A DNA stretch of 64,000 nucleotides, taken from the NCBI GenBank assembly GCA_002105175.1, contig MCGE01000003.1:1488001-1552000 (forward strand). Direction: 5' to 3'. The DNA comes from Absidia repens. Taxonomy: Eukaryota; Mucoromycota; Mucoromycetes; Mucorales; Cunninghamellaceae. Below are positions 1-11,335 of this stretch, one piece after another. Positions within the stretch are counted from its first letter, which is position 1. Each line of letters opens with the position of its first letter. The notes under the pieces are model-generated. The model was given only the letters and a program-made list of their open reading frames with translations, did not search any database and was not told where the DNA came from. Made by a program: the position numbers and the translations under genes.

Positions 1-37
1 TTATTTTATCAGTCCACGACTTGAGTCTTTTCTTCAG

Positions 38-2217
38 GTTACCTTCCAACGTCATCCAATTAGTGATATTTATAAGGTAACTTTTTTTTACCCCTTTTTT
101 ATTTTTACTCTATTGTTTTTTAACCTTCTTTCTTTTTCGTTTTACTTCCTTTATATATATGAATATATTAATATCATTAAGAAACATGTTCAAGATCTAG
201 TACATTATTTGAATCAACCTCAACCTCATGTCAACAAAAAGTCATTGCAACTTTTATTCAAGATGCTGATTCAACAAGAAACATTCCATGAACCCGTAGG
301 TAAGAATATTTTTGATTTTGTACACGGAAACGCGTTACTTTATCAGATACTAAGTTTGGTATATCCAGATCCAGGCTATTCTTTTAGAAACGTTATCATT
401 GGCTATCTTTTGAATCAACTGGACTCCCCCTTTTCTTCATCTTGGGCTCTTTTGTTTATACAGAAGGAATGCATGGACTTTATACAATACGAGGAAAAAA
501 TCAAATTACTAAAACTATGCTTACAGGTAAGGAATTGATATGAACATATAAAGTTAAAACTCATATATCATATTTTTATTCTCGGGTTTTTATAGCTTAG
601 ATCAACTATTGGTTATGATGACCTTGAACATAATCAAGCTTTGTACAACATACAAAAGGATCTACATCTACCATCATGTGCTTGGAAAGAAGAAATTCTA
701 GTCAATTGTCAAGATAAACAAAGGTATACAAACAATAAACATACATGGCACACACACAACACACAAAAAATGACACTATTATATATAGGCTTTATGACTG
801 TGATATACTGCTTGAACGCATTATTCAAGCACCAAATAGTTCTCTTACTTTGATAAATGAATGGCTAAAGGTAAATCATACACACACACACACACGCACA
901 CACAATAAAAAAAACGAGAGAGAATCAATTTATTGTGTGTATGTAACCTCACTGACTTTATATATATATATATAACAAAAATTTACTTTTTAGATGATTC
1001 CAGATAACAAACATATTCCATCTTCAATACAAACAAGGTACATGTTTCCATTGACACTTTCCATCGAAGTATATCACTGACCAATAGTATGGTTTTTTCT
1101 TTCTTCTTTGTTATTCTTTTTTAGGTTGAAACTCCATGGCGCCACATATCCATTGGAAATAAAGCAATTCAATCGATCACTGACATCCAAGGGTTATTGT
1201 TTACCAGTAGGTCATAGGGGAGAATGATAAAGGAGGGGGGGGGCAACAATATCGAATGGAACGGCTGGAAAAGACGGAAGGTGCTCATGACTTCATTTTT
1301 TTTTTTTACATATACTACCTGTTTTAGACCGTATCACCAGATTTGTTGCGCTTGCTCACTCGAATATCATTGTCCTGTCCACTTTTGGAATTTCCAAGTC
1401 AGGTCGATGACATGGCAGCGATCATCTTGGAGCAATCACAAGTAACTGATAAAACAAATACTTACAATGGATGAATTAGATTCCTTTTTTTTTTTTTTTT
1501 TTTTTTACTTATAATACATCTTGCATTTTATTTATTATTTTAGTGGACTAACGTATCTTTTGATGATGCACTAGTAAAGAACATTCGATCGACTCTAGGT
1601 GTACATGATCAATATGATGGATCATTGCTGGAAGAATGTGCCTTGATGCTGAAAGATACCCCTGCAAGGTAACCGGACAAAAAAAAATGTGACCAGACTG
1701 TATAGAAAAGCAAAAATCATAACCAATCTTTATTATTATTATTATTATTATTGCCTAGATTTATGCCTCACCTTACACTCCTTATGATCATGATGGTAAT
1801 ACATTTCAACGTTATTGATCCTATCACCCCAAACTCCCCTTTTTTATGCTGATCCACATCATTTCTCTTTTTATGTAGACAAGCACAAGTCTGACACTTG
1901 GACTTCCTTTTTGGGTGCAAGCCATAGCACAAAGGGTAGATGAAACGGTTTATTTGAATAGTTTGGATGATCCTTCTGTCATGGATTTGGTTCGGTTGGT
2001 TCTTTATTTTGTGGGGTTTTGTCAATGTAGTGATTTCCCTTTTGGTACTCCCTCGTGTGTCTCTTCTCTCTCGTCAACCAAAAATGAATTTCAACGTATA
2101 TCGCACCATTATGAATTACAACGGTCACTTTATAGCCCAATTTTATCATACGATGTTATATCCCCCTTAATCAAAGCCCTCTTATCCCTTTGTTACCAAT
2201 ACCTTGATACCATGTAG
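38..2217 (+). CDS. Unrecognised helical protein, 3' part (5' end outside window)
   Basis: Ten exons can be chained with consistent phase: 38-76, 182-526, 596-723, 789-870, 994-1037, 1125-1206, 1328-1441, 1544-1668, 1759-1795 and 1879-2217 (stop TAG). The first acceptor (TTCTTCAG at 31-37) shows the gene continues to the left of the window. The visible part is about 437 residues, rich in Leu, Ile and Gln and without transmembrane stretches or low-complexity tracts, which fits an alpha-helical repeat scaffold. I do not recognise the family. Each internal exon stays open across nine introns of about 60-120 bp, so the model as a coding gene is solid while the function is unknown. A fold search with the spliced protein would be needed to name it. 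Confidence 0.75.
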
Positions 2218-3130
2218 ATAGTTCTTATTCCCTTTCCCTTCTCTCTTATTCGTTATTTTGTTAATTAATTAATTAAATAATAAAAAAGTCATTTTGTATT
2301 ATACTCTTCATTATCATGTCGTCATCTATTTTATCATTGTAGGGGTTATCATACACAGTTTTTTATGAAATTGCCAAGAACTCAATAACGGGATCTTAAA
2401 TGCATACATATAATAAAATGCTTATGTGTTATTACCAAGCTCACCACGTTATCCCTTTAAAATTTCTCCCTTTTTTTTCACGGAACGGATTCTCCCGCGT
2501 TTCCCCCTTTTTTTTTGCATGAGCCAAGTGACCTTAAAAAGATGGCCATTTATGTCAAAACCACATTATAATAAAAGCAAAAGCTTATTGGAGAATACAG
2601 GTTTATATGAAGCACTACATTGATGTCATCACTGAAAGAGAAGAGTGGAATATTCCATAGTATGTATTTAATGTATAGTCATAAGTATAAACACAGAACA
2701 TTTTGCTTGGTTTTAAATCAACATTTACTGAATTGACGGCGATCGATTTGTGTCACCTAATACATAAACCTGATTTTTTGACGCAAATGATTTCATTTTC
2801 AACACTGTGTTCCTTATTCCATAATCTACATACATATACACGTATGGTTCAGTTCAACAAAAATAAAGAAAATAAAAAGGAATCTCACGGAAAAAAGTAA
2901 AGAACATTTGTTTTACTTTACAATAAAACGTTTAACCATGTAATATATCAGAAAAGTTGAAATGGAATGAATGATACGAGAACAGAGGGTGGAAATCCCC
3001 TATATTTAAATACCAGACACAGTAATTATAGTACCCCACAATAGACGAAGAACTGGACATGACGGTTGATCGCTGTTGTCACATGCCCAATCCTTTTTCT
3101 TTTCTTTTTTTTTGGGGGGGCATACACAAG
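2218..3130. other. Intergenic, AT-rich, no gene seen
   Basis: About 900 bp after the stop of the first gene. It holds a TTAATTAATTAATTAAATAATAAAA stretch near 2261 that is a plausible polyadenylation region, and several short ORFs without codon-like character or splice context. I see no conserved protein in either strand. Confidence 0.5.
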
Positions 3131-3137
3131 TACTGTA

Positions 3138-3413
3138 CAGTGCCCTAACAAAGAAAATGCACACTTTTTGAGATACCGCTTGGAAGTAACCAGAACCGTA
3201 AAAATGAAAAGCCATATTGCTCCTACTTCTACGCTAGCTTTATGGTAGATAATTGCATGTGCTTTTTGTACAGTTGTTAAAGCCATTGTTTGAGTAAAAA
3301 AGAATATACCGTATACGCGAAGAAATAGGAGCAATATGGCTTTTCATTTTTACGGTTCTGGTTACTTCCAAGCGGTATCTCAAAAAGTGTGCATTTTCTT
3401 TGTTAGGGCACTG
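3138..3413. mobile_element. MITE with long terminal inverted repeats, Tc1/mariner-like
   Basis: A near-perfect inverted repeat: arms 3131-3234 and 3317-3420 (104 bp each, only a few mismatches) separated by 82 bp. The ends read CAGTGCCCTAACAAAG inward from each side and are flanked on both sides by TA (3136-3137 and 3414-3415), the target duplication of Tc1/mariner elements, whose termini often begin CAGTG. There is no transposase inside; the two ORFs of opposite strand that share the same first residues are just the two arms read outward. I infer a non-autonomous element. The transcript of either strand would form a roughly 100-bp hairpin. Confidence 0.7.
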
Positions 3414-3477
3414 TACTGTACACTACATTGTGGGTGGATCCATTCGTCAAAACAAATAAAACATATAAAAAATAATG

Positions 3478-3550
3478 TGAAAGTAAAAAGACAATGCATA
3501 TTTTATTCAGATGTAGATAAAACTATAGCAACAACTAAACTACAAAAAGC
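3478..3550 (-). repeat. Fragment of the interspersed repeat family (copy E)
   Basis: About 70 bp (AAGTAAAAAGACAATGCATA and the following TTTTATTCAGATGTAGAT) align well with repeat copy B around 10,572-10,640, in the same orientation. Similarity is lost on both sides, so it is a truncated copy. Confidence 0.5.
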
Positions 3551-3947
3551 TGATCTACTGATAATCACGATAACCTATATCAAAGTCTGGAGCGATTAGG
3601 GAGACTATGGATAAGTGTGGGATGTATGAGGGTGGGGATATCTTGTTGTAGAATAAAAATAACGTTTGACAAACAAGTCCAGTCAAAGTGAATAAGCTAT
3701 CCTACGGTGATTGACAGGCTAGTCTACAGCGAAGGGGTAACCTAAACCTGGCCGAATTGCTCCATCTTGTTTCCAAAAAACATAAAGGTAGGAGAACAAC
3801 ATGTTTCCAATGTTGAATGCTAATTGACACTGCCATATAATAGAACTACCACATTGAAGGTCATATTATACGACGTTGATAGTTGTAAAATTAAGGTGAA
3901 AAAAAGGTGGTTCCTTCTTACTTACGCTCATAGAAAAAAAAACGCAT

Positions 3948-5300
3948 TCAATTCCCGCCCACGTGAATATTTATTTACTCCCAATTTTTATTTTTCGCCT
4001 CCCTTCATGGCTCTTTCCAATTCAAATTTCAGCTCTATGTTTGGAGATCCAACTCCAACCATCTCCCTCTCCACCATTCGCCCAAATGGTAAGCCTTGGG
4101 CACAGATCGCGTCACGCCAAAGACATTCACTTATGCATTCCCAAGCTCAGCATTCAAACGATGACACTTCCAGACACCAAATCGTACTCACCCATGTTTT
4201 GGATACCAGGACGCTCCCCTGGCAGGATTTTCTTAGACATCTGTGCATGCAACATTACTCAGCAAGATGTCATGGTACTCGTTAAGGACCAATATCCCTC
4301 TCGAGTCGCAGGGGTGCCTTTCTCACAAGGCTTGAAGAAACTAGTGGAACTGAAGTTCAATCTCTCAACAACGGCAACCCCATCATCAGGCTGAACTTTC
4401 AAATTACTCGCAGATTCCTTTCAACCCCAACAATATCCTTCCTCTCATCACATCGCTTTTCACTCAGCTACGACCCCCTCCGCTATACTTCCCTCTCCCT
4501 CCCCTTCTGGACATGTAGTTTTATTTATTTTATCTTATCTTATTTTATTTTATTTTTTCTGCATCACCATGGATTTGACCACTCTACGATGCCATCCATT
4601 TTATTCCCCGCAATAAAATATATATATATTTTTTGCCCTAAAAAAAAAGTTGGCCTCCCTTTCTTTTTCTCCTTCTTTTTTACTTCACCATTCAACTTTT
4701 TTGAGGTTGTGATGATCTTAGATTAGTGTCAGAACTAGCTTAGAAGGGGTTTCAGCTCAGGGATTACAACATGCGTGGGGAAACCCTTTCATTTTGGAGT
4801 CAGGATTTAGGAACCACCAGTAGTTGACTTTTTGGAGTCATCATTAACTTGATTTAGTTCTAGTTTGATCATTGTTTTACCTACATCTGAATAAAATATG
4901 TCTCTTTTTACTTGCCTCAATATAAAATGTCCCATTACTCTCCATCATGTCTTGTGCAATAGATCAACGTTGATCATTGTTGTGCTTCAATAAAAGATAT
5001 CCATATATTGCCTTTCTTATGTCTTGGCTGTTTTGTACGGTATATTAGCTCCCCTTTTACAAGTGACCCTTTAGAATAGCGTTGCCCTTTGCTCAGCTCT
5101 CACCTTCGTCTCCCTCATACTTTCTCCAATAGATCCGTCCATTAATCCCCTATTGCAAAGAACTTTTCGCCTTTAGTTTTAGTATCTCCCAGTATGCTTC
5201 AATAAAATATGCCTTTTTATTACCCATACTCTGTCTCATCGTATAGTAAATAAAGTCACTATTGTAGCTGTTTTTTCAAGTGTGCAATCAAACACCTGTT
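3948..5300 (+). repeat. Interspersed repeat family, copy A (interrupted)
   Basis: The core at about 4,705-4,930 (beginning with the GATCTTAGATTAGTGTCAG motif) aligns along its length, at roughly 80% by eye, with reverse-strand copies at 10.3-10.9 kb and 37.4-37.8 kb and a forward copy at 52.4-53.1 kb. The left part (GCCCACGTGAATATTTATTT at about 3,957) also matches copy B. Similarity extends right to about 5,290 through recurring TTCAATAAAATATG-like motifs. The copy is split by a separate insertion at 4,006-4,652. No open reading frame is shared by the copies, so this is probably a non-autonomous element of unknown class. Confidence 0.7.
4006..4652 (+). mobile_element. Nested insertion with 9-bp target duplication and decayed ORF
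   Basis: GCCTCCCTT occurs exactly at 3997-4005 and again at 4653-4661, and copy B of the surrounding repeat is uninterrupted at the same point, so 4006-4652 is an insertion. It begins one base before an ATG and ends in an A-rich stretch after an AATAAA (about 4613). The first frame is open from 4008 (MALSNSNF...), then the coding sense seems to move to another frame around 4,110-4,390, so the reading frame is broken. An ORF starting at the left edge with an A-rich right end and a target duplication suggests a reverse-transcribed insertion (LINE or retrocopy). The protein family is not recognised. Confidence 0.5.
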
Positions 5301-5805
5301 CTTTAATTCACTCACTATGAACGCTCTTCCCCCAAACCTCAAACAGTCTTAGATCATCTTTCTACGAAACGCCACCCTACCATTTATATCCATCACCCTA
5401 AACCATGCCGTCAGTGTAATCTTCACTGGACTCATATATCCATCTCTCTCTCTCTCTTTTTTTTTTTTTATTTTTTTATTTTTTTTATGTGTGGTATATT
5501 AGCTATATAAGTAAAAGAAATCACCTACTAAGGTGCGAAATGACGGGACTTCTCTTCAAAAACTACCCTTCTCTTGACACACCGTTAGATCACTTTTTCT
5601 TTTTGCAAGTGTGATATTTGAAAAAGTGAAAACAAAAACAAAATAGGCAATAATCAAGTTTTATTAGGCGTTCTTTATATGGACAGCACTATACATATAC
5701 AAAAGATAGATATAGAAGATAATATATATATAAAGGTTTTTATTTGTTCAAAAAGGGATAAAAAGGAATAAAAAGATGAACTAAATAAAGTATACTAAGT
5801 ATAAT
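5301..5805. other. Intergenic, T-rich, 3' flank of the Rab GAP gene
   Basis: Contains a CT repeat followed by T-rich sequence (about 5,441-5,490) and the probable minus-strand 3' UTR and poly(A) site of the Gyp5-like gene (5,640-5,805, with TTTATT motifs). No other gene is visible. Confidence 0.45.
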
Positions 5806-8774
5806 CTATACTAATGATTGAGAATAATTGTCAGTATCTACAATGGGACTAGAAGGCGGTGATTGTTGTTGCTGCTGATCCTGCTGTTGAGAAGATAAGG
5901 CGGACCACAAGCGTCCGTAGATGCTGCCTCGTTTTTGAAGGTCGGTGCGATCAAAGCTAGGTCGATCAGCGGCTGGTGAGCTTGGGGCGCTATTGGTTTC
6001 AAGTTGGACAATCTTCAGTTTGGCATCGGCAAGCATTTGTTCCAGTTCCCTGCACCGTGAACGGGCGGCAGCGGAGGAGGACGAGGTCGATATGTTGGGG
6101 ATAGGTCGATCAGTTGTTGGAGATAAAGGTGGACGTGGAGAGCGAGTGCTGGGGGTAGTGACTTTTGGACTTGGTACCTGTGAATGACGTCGGTCTTTGG
6201 ATTTCGATGGATCGGAAGTGTTGCTGTTGTTGGCTAGGACAACGGATAATGGACGTGTGGGTCGCTGTTGCCTGAATTTCTGTTGCTTTTCAGTTGACGA
6301 TGTGTACCTGCTGATGTGACGTTGTTTTTCTTCCAGTTCCTGTATCAGTCGTATCTTTTCAAATTGTAATTCCTTGGCCATATGTTCACTGTCCTGTTGT
6401 CGTTTCTTCCAACGATGCATTTCCTTGGTGGCTCTGTGCTTTTCGTTTTCTAGCGAGTCGTACTTGTTTTGCATTTCCACTAACCTTTCCACAAGGATTT
6501 TCTGAGCATCCTGAGACATATCCTGTTGTGCCTCCAAATCCTGGATCCGTTGATGCATTGCCTTGTTGTCGCGTTGAAGTTTCATCATGATATTGCTGAT
6601 ACGTTTGCTCGATTTTTTGTTGATGCTGTTGCCGCCGCCGATACCACCATTATCATCTCCATAAGAGAGAAGCTGCTTTTGTTCTGCTACTTCTATTTTC
6701 AAACTGTCGCATTCCGTTTCAATATCCATTTTGTCCATCCGTACTTGCACTAGCTCTTGTTTGACATCGATGTGATCTTTCTGCATTTGCGATAAAGCCA
6801 GTAGGAGTTCTTCAATTTGTTGATGGAGCATCGCCACATCTTGTACGCCAGATCCAGCTATACACGATGTCACTTGCTGCTGCTGCTGTTGCTGTTGCTG
6901 CTGATTCTTGGATGCTTTGGTATCTTCTTCCAATGATGATGCAGATGATGGTCGTTTCCCACTGAGCCAGCCAAGTGATTCCCGTTTTTTCTTCTTATCT
7001 GTTGTTGGTGAGGGCGATTCGTGTTGCTGTCGCTGTTCTTGTTGCTTTGACCAAAAGTTGAATCGAGCAGCCATGACTTGCTCCGTCTGTTTCTTTTCTT
7101 CTTCCAGTTCACGGCAATAAAGTTCAGCCAAGCCATCCATTTTGTCGCCAGTGATCAGCCCACTGAGATCCATAGCATCCATAATAACTTGTCCCGGATC
7201 ATCATTGTAAGGTTCATAGAGTTTTGAGGTAACATAATCAAGAATATCTTCGAATTCAGTGAGTTGAAGTATTGTGTCTTGAGATCGCTTCAACATGGCA
7301 ATAGCAACCCGCATGATCGTTTCGGCGGCACCTTCAGCAAACACGATATCGTAAATGCGGAGCACCAAAGGAATGGGAAAAGTGTAAGCAAACAGAGTCA
7401 AGAACCATTGTGAGGCATACATAGGAGCATTGACTGAGTAATTGGCAAGGTGATCGGACAGGTCGGGCAGGATTTGAGCAAAGAGACTTGAAAACTGGTA
7501 TAACCGTAACTGCAAGCCTTCCATGTTGAGTGTAAACATTGTCCGCATTTCGTAGGTTTCCATGATCCTAATACAAATATAAGAATGAGCTTCTTTTTTT
7601 TATGAATATTGATTTCATTTGTTCTTTTTGTTCTGTCTTACCTGACAAAAACGCAAAAGGCTTGTTGTTCCGGCATCTAAAAGCATAAAAGCGAACGAAA
7701 GAGTACGGCGGGGTGAATTAACGGTGCCATCACGTCTATGACTCTCTTTTATTGGAAAAGTACTTACATTCATAAGAAGAGGACCAACAAGAAAGGCAAG
7801 ACCTTGACAATAACCAACCAAAGAATCATAGAGACTGTAAGCGGTCAAAACACGTTCCATGGATTTCTGACCGTCGCCCCCTTCTTGCTTGAACATTTCC
7901 ACACCAGGAAAAGTGCGAGCCAAGTCACGTTGAATGATACGAGTATAGGGAGAATGTTCAGCCAGGAGTTGTTCATAGAGGGTTTCGAGATTGAGAGAAG
8001 CGGATTGAGACATGGCTTGCCAGATCAAACCACGGACTTTGGAAGGGATGCCTGCCCTGAGTTTTGCGGAGACCAGATGAGGGAGTTTGAGTGCCACACC
8101 ACTAAAATCGTCTATCATAGCTGACCAGAATTCCCAATCGATATCTTGGTCTGTGTCTTGTTCCGTATTGTCCGTTTGGTCATCCTCTTCTTCGATAACA
8201 CCACCACCACCATCACCATCACAAGTACCGCTGTCAGTATAGGAGGTAGGAGAAAGCACGGTGTGTTGGTCTGTTGCTGCTCCATTACCGCCAACGCCGG
8301 TGATACGTTTGTTGGTTTTCTTTTTCGATATGGTCGTCAAGTTTTGTAGCGTTGAGAGATGCGCCTTGAGTCCATTAGATGAGATGGATACTGACTTGGG
8401 ATCGTTGTCCAACATTGCATTTTGGCGTTCAATTTGAGCCAATATAAATTCGGTAGACTAAGCACATGATGATAGACAATAGATTAGTAAATAAGCTTTT
8501 TTCTTCCTTTTGAGTAAGTACGTGTATATCGTTCGCTTACTTGAGGAGGCAGATTAGCATTTTCTTCTTCCAGACGAGGTAAAACTTTGAAGTCGGTGAT
8601 GGGCGGTTTTGTTGGCTGCCTTCGATGAAGAGACATACTAGGTGTCCGTGAAGGAGTTGGTGCTAAACTAGGGCGCCGCCGTCTTGGTTGGTAACTTTTT
8701 GAGGGTAAAGGTCGAGGTTGCATGTCGCGTTGTTGTAAAGCATCAGAAAATTTAGAAGTTTCAATAACAGTCAT
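5806..8774 (-). CDS. GYP5: TBC-domain Rab GTPase-activating protein, Gyp5-like
   Basis: Stimulates GTP hydrolysis by Rab/Ypt GTPases in Golgi and secretory traffic (family knowledge). Minus-strand exons 8541-8774, 7768-8457, 7642-7676 and 5806-7567 give 906 residues. The 35-nt third exon restores the TBC motif MNMPEQQAFCVFVR; without it the domain would be broken. The TBC domain runs from about residue 210 to 430, with the arginine-finger motif (IIQRDLART, Arg about 259) and the glutamine-finger YCQG (Gln about 296). Before it lies an acidic stretch and a DWEFW motif, as in Gyp5/EVI5-type GAPs. The C-terminal half has a poly-Gln tract, long coiled coils and Ser/Pro-rich segments. I chose the ATG at 8774; an ATG further upstream (8837) would add a hydrophobic leader encoded by 5' UTR-like sequence and is less likely. 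Confidence 0.88.
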
Positions 8775-8835
8775 TGATATAAATAAGGGGGAGTATATAA
8801 AGAGGTATACCGAAAAAAGGAAGGGAATGACAATC

Positions 8836-8868
<33 letters not shown>

Positions 8869-10309
8869 TAGAAAGTGAAAGAGAAATCAAAAGAAAAAAG
8901 TCAATAAATCATTTTAGGTAACACCTAGCAAAAGCGGCGATTGTATCTTAGATTCCACCGCAGATGCAGAAAAAAAAACCCAAAGATGCGGAAAAAAGTA
9001 ATCGACTTGATAGAAAAAACGGCTGATCTATGTCTACTGTTCGAAAGCATTAACAGTACCAAAAGACTATTGTATATGATAATTGATCTCCCAAAAATAT
9101 ATGTGAATATTGCGAACCTTTTGTAATCACGCTCCGTAGTTATGGATTCATGATCCTCACTTCTTTGTAGCTGTTATTATGGAACACATATCGGTTATAG
9201 TTGTTATTTTATTTGCCCTCCCCCTTGCTTCAGCAATCGCAGTTTGTTTTAGATCCCGCACTAAACTCGTACCTGATTTTTTGCCAGCACTTGATTTTTT
9301 TTTTTTCAAATTCAATAAAACTAGACATATTCTAATTTTTTTTATGTGCTGCCATCGATATATCTCGTTTTAATATATGGCTCTTTCTTTTTTTGGGAAA
9401 ATACCGACCGATCTGCTTGCTTGGTCCCAAACTTAAGGCAGATAATCGTGGTTTAATGGGTAAGTGTTTATGATGGTTCAATAGCTATGGAAACATGTAT
9501 ATTATATATATATATATGCGGGATCGAATTGGCCTAGAGTTTAATAAAAGTGGTACTATACATTTTTTGTGTAAACGATGTAAACTTGTATCAATAGTAT
9601 GAAAAACACTTCCATCATAGAGTCACATTCATTATTAAGCGAGCTCTGCCCTTACGTTTCTGTGTGAGGCGTTGGAGACGGAAACCTTAAAAATCCCTGA
9701 GTCTTTTTTGGAAAAAGCGCCAAGAAAGCTAAACTATCATAGAACCATGTTCAAGAAAGTGTACTTTTTTTTTTAAAAAAAAAAAACAAACATGTGATGC
9801 ATACTTTATTCTACGCTAACATGCTATGACCCCACTGTTCATTAAAAATATGATAGCAAGCACTTTATCCCCCCTGCCACACTAACCCATAGCTAGTAAG
9901 GTGCAGCTTATCAAGTACGTAAAGTAAACCTTAATTGTTGTTTATATTCGACTTCAAAATACCCTCAATCTTCCAAAAAATTGATCTACTAGGTCAGGGG
10001 AGGTTGTTGAATGTTTTCTGATGATATTAGACAATATCCTCCGCCATTTTCCATAATGTTAGGTAGTTCGATGGGCCCAACAGGATTCAGTTTGGGCCTT
10101 TTCTGTTATTATTATTATAAACCACAAAGACAAGAAGAAAAGATCACAAACTGGATATATATTATACGCAGTCTAGTGGTGACTTGGTTGGCGGTACGTC
10201 TAGGTTGATTGATATGCATGACTGAGCGTGAATATGGCCACGTTTCTTTTTAAACAACTTAGAACTGTCAAATCGCTGATATACCTCAGGTGGGAGTCAT
10301 AAAAAAGTT
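8775..10309. other. Gene-poor intergenic region
   Basis: Holds a 29-nt A-run near 8,841, a short (TA)n tract near 9,500 and scattered short ORFs (for example 9,179-9,373 and 10,011-10,208) without splice context or recognisable family. Nothing coding can be supported. Confidence 0.5.
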
Positions 10310-10890
10310 AAACAGCAATGCAAAATAGTCATGAATGAATTTGAGAGTAATTCTTTGGTGGCACACTCACAAAACAGCTACAATAGCGACATTTTTTATT
10401 AATATAATACAATGAGTCAGAAGATGGCGAATAAAAAGGGATATTTTATTGAAGCATATTGGTAGATTCTAAGCTAAAGACAAGGGGTCTAATGGCAAGA
10501 TCTATTAGAGGATGAATAAAAGGAATACATTGTGCAAAACGTAAGTTAGACTAATGAGAATTTTTATTAAAGCAAGTAAAAGGAGACATATTTTATTCAG
10601 ATGTAGATACAACTATAGACAAACTAAGACTAAACTAAGGTAATGAAGACTTCAAAAGGTCAACTAATAGTGTGGCCCCAGATCCTGAATCCAAAATGAA
10701 AGGGCTTCCCCATGCGTCTTGTAATCTCTGTGCTAAAAACCCTTCTAAGATAGTCCTAACATTAATCTAAGATCATCACAACCTCAAAAATGTTGAATGA
10801 CGAAGAAAAATGGAAAGAAAGAGAGATGAGAAATAAAAATTGGGAATAAATAAACATTCACGTGGGCGGAATTTAAATTATTTTTTTGGT
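10310..10890 (-). repeat. Interspersed repeat family, copy B
   Basis: Reverse-complement copy of the family found at 4 kb, 37 kb and 52 kb. It includes the core (10,620-10,790), the upstream AATAAAATATG motifs, and the CACGTGGGCGGAATTTAAAT edge (about 10,860) that also bounds copy C. It is the least interrupted copy of the core and serves as reference for the insertions in copies A and C. Confidence 0.7.
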
Positions 10891-11181
10891 TTGGTGTGTT
10901 GCAATTTGTCGGCCCTCCGCCAAACAGGCCAAACTTCAAATTTCCTTTAGCTTCCATTTTTATGACAGAAACCCCAGCAAAGTAAACCTGTTTCTTTTTG
11001 CCTTTACTATCATGTTACGTGGTTAAAAGTTTTATTGTCAAGTGAATAAATATCCTTAGCATTTTGCAGGTGACCCAACCCATTTTTACATGCATTGCAT
11101 GCTGAATTTTATATCTACAGCTGCCTACATCCGCTGCAGCAGCATAAAGTAGCCCTAGTCTCATTTTTTCACCATAGCGCT

Positions 11182-11221
11182 CACATACATACATACATAC
11201 ATACATACATACACACACACA
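11182..11221. repeat. CATA/CA microsatellite
   Basis: About eight tandem ACAT units followed by a short CA run, in the region downstream of the Ofd1 gene. Confidence 0.9.
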
Positions 11222-11335
11222 GATATTAAGCAACATTTTAATACAATGAAAACGTAACAGCTTTATTTATAAACAGGTCAATAACTAATAATAACTAAGC
11301 CAAAACAAATTATAATTCTAATCTACACTATCAAA

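Noticed and set aside
3006..3599. Three ORFs in both directions sharing the same first residues
   Set aside because: They are the two arms of the MITE read outward.
8775..8837. Upstream ATG extending the Rab GAP
   Set aside because: It would add a hydrophobic leader just after the A-run; a TBC GAP is cytosolic and the inner ATG fits better.
9179..9373. 64-codon ORF with signal-peptide-like start
   Set aside because: Ends in poly-Phe from a T-run, with no second exon or family.
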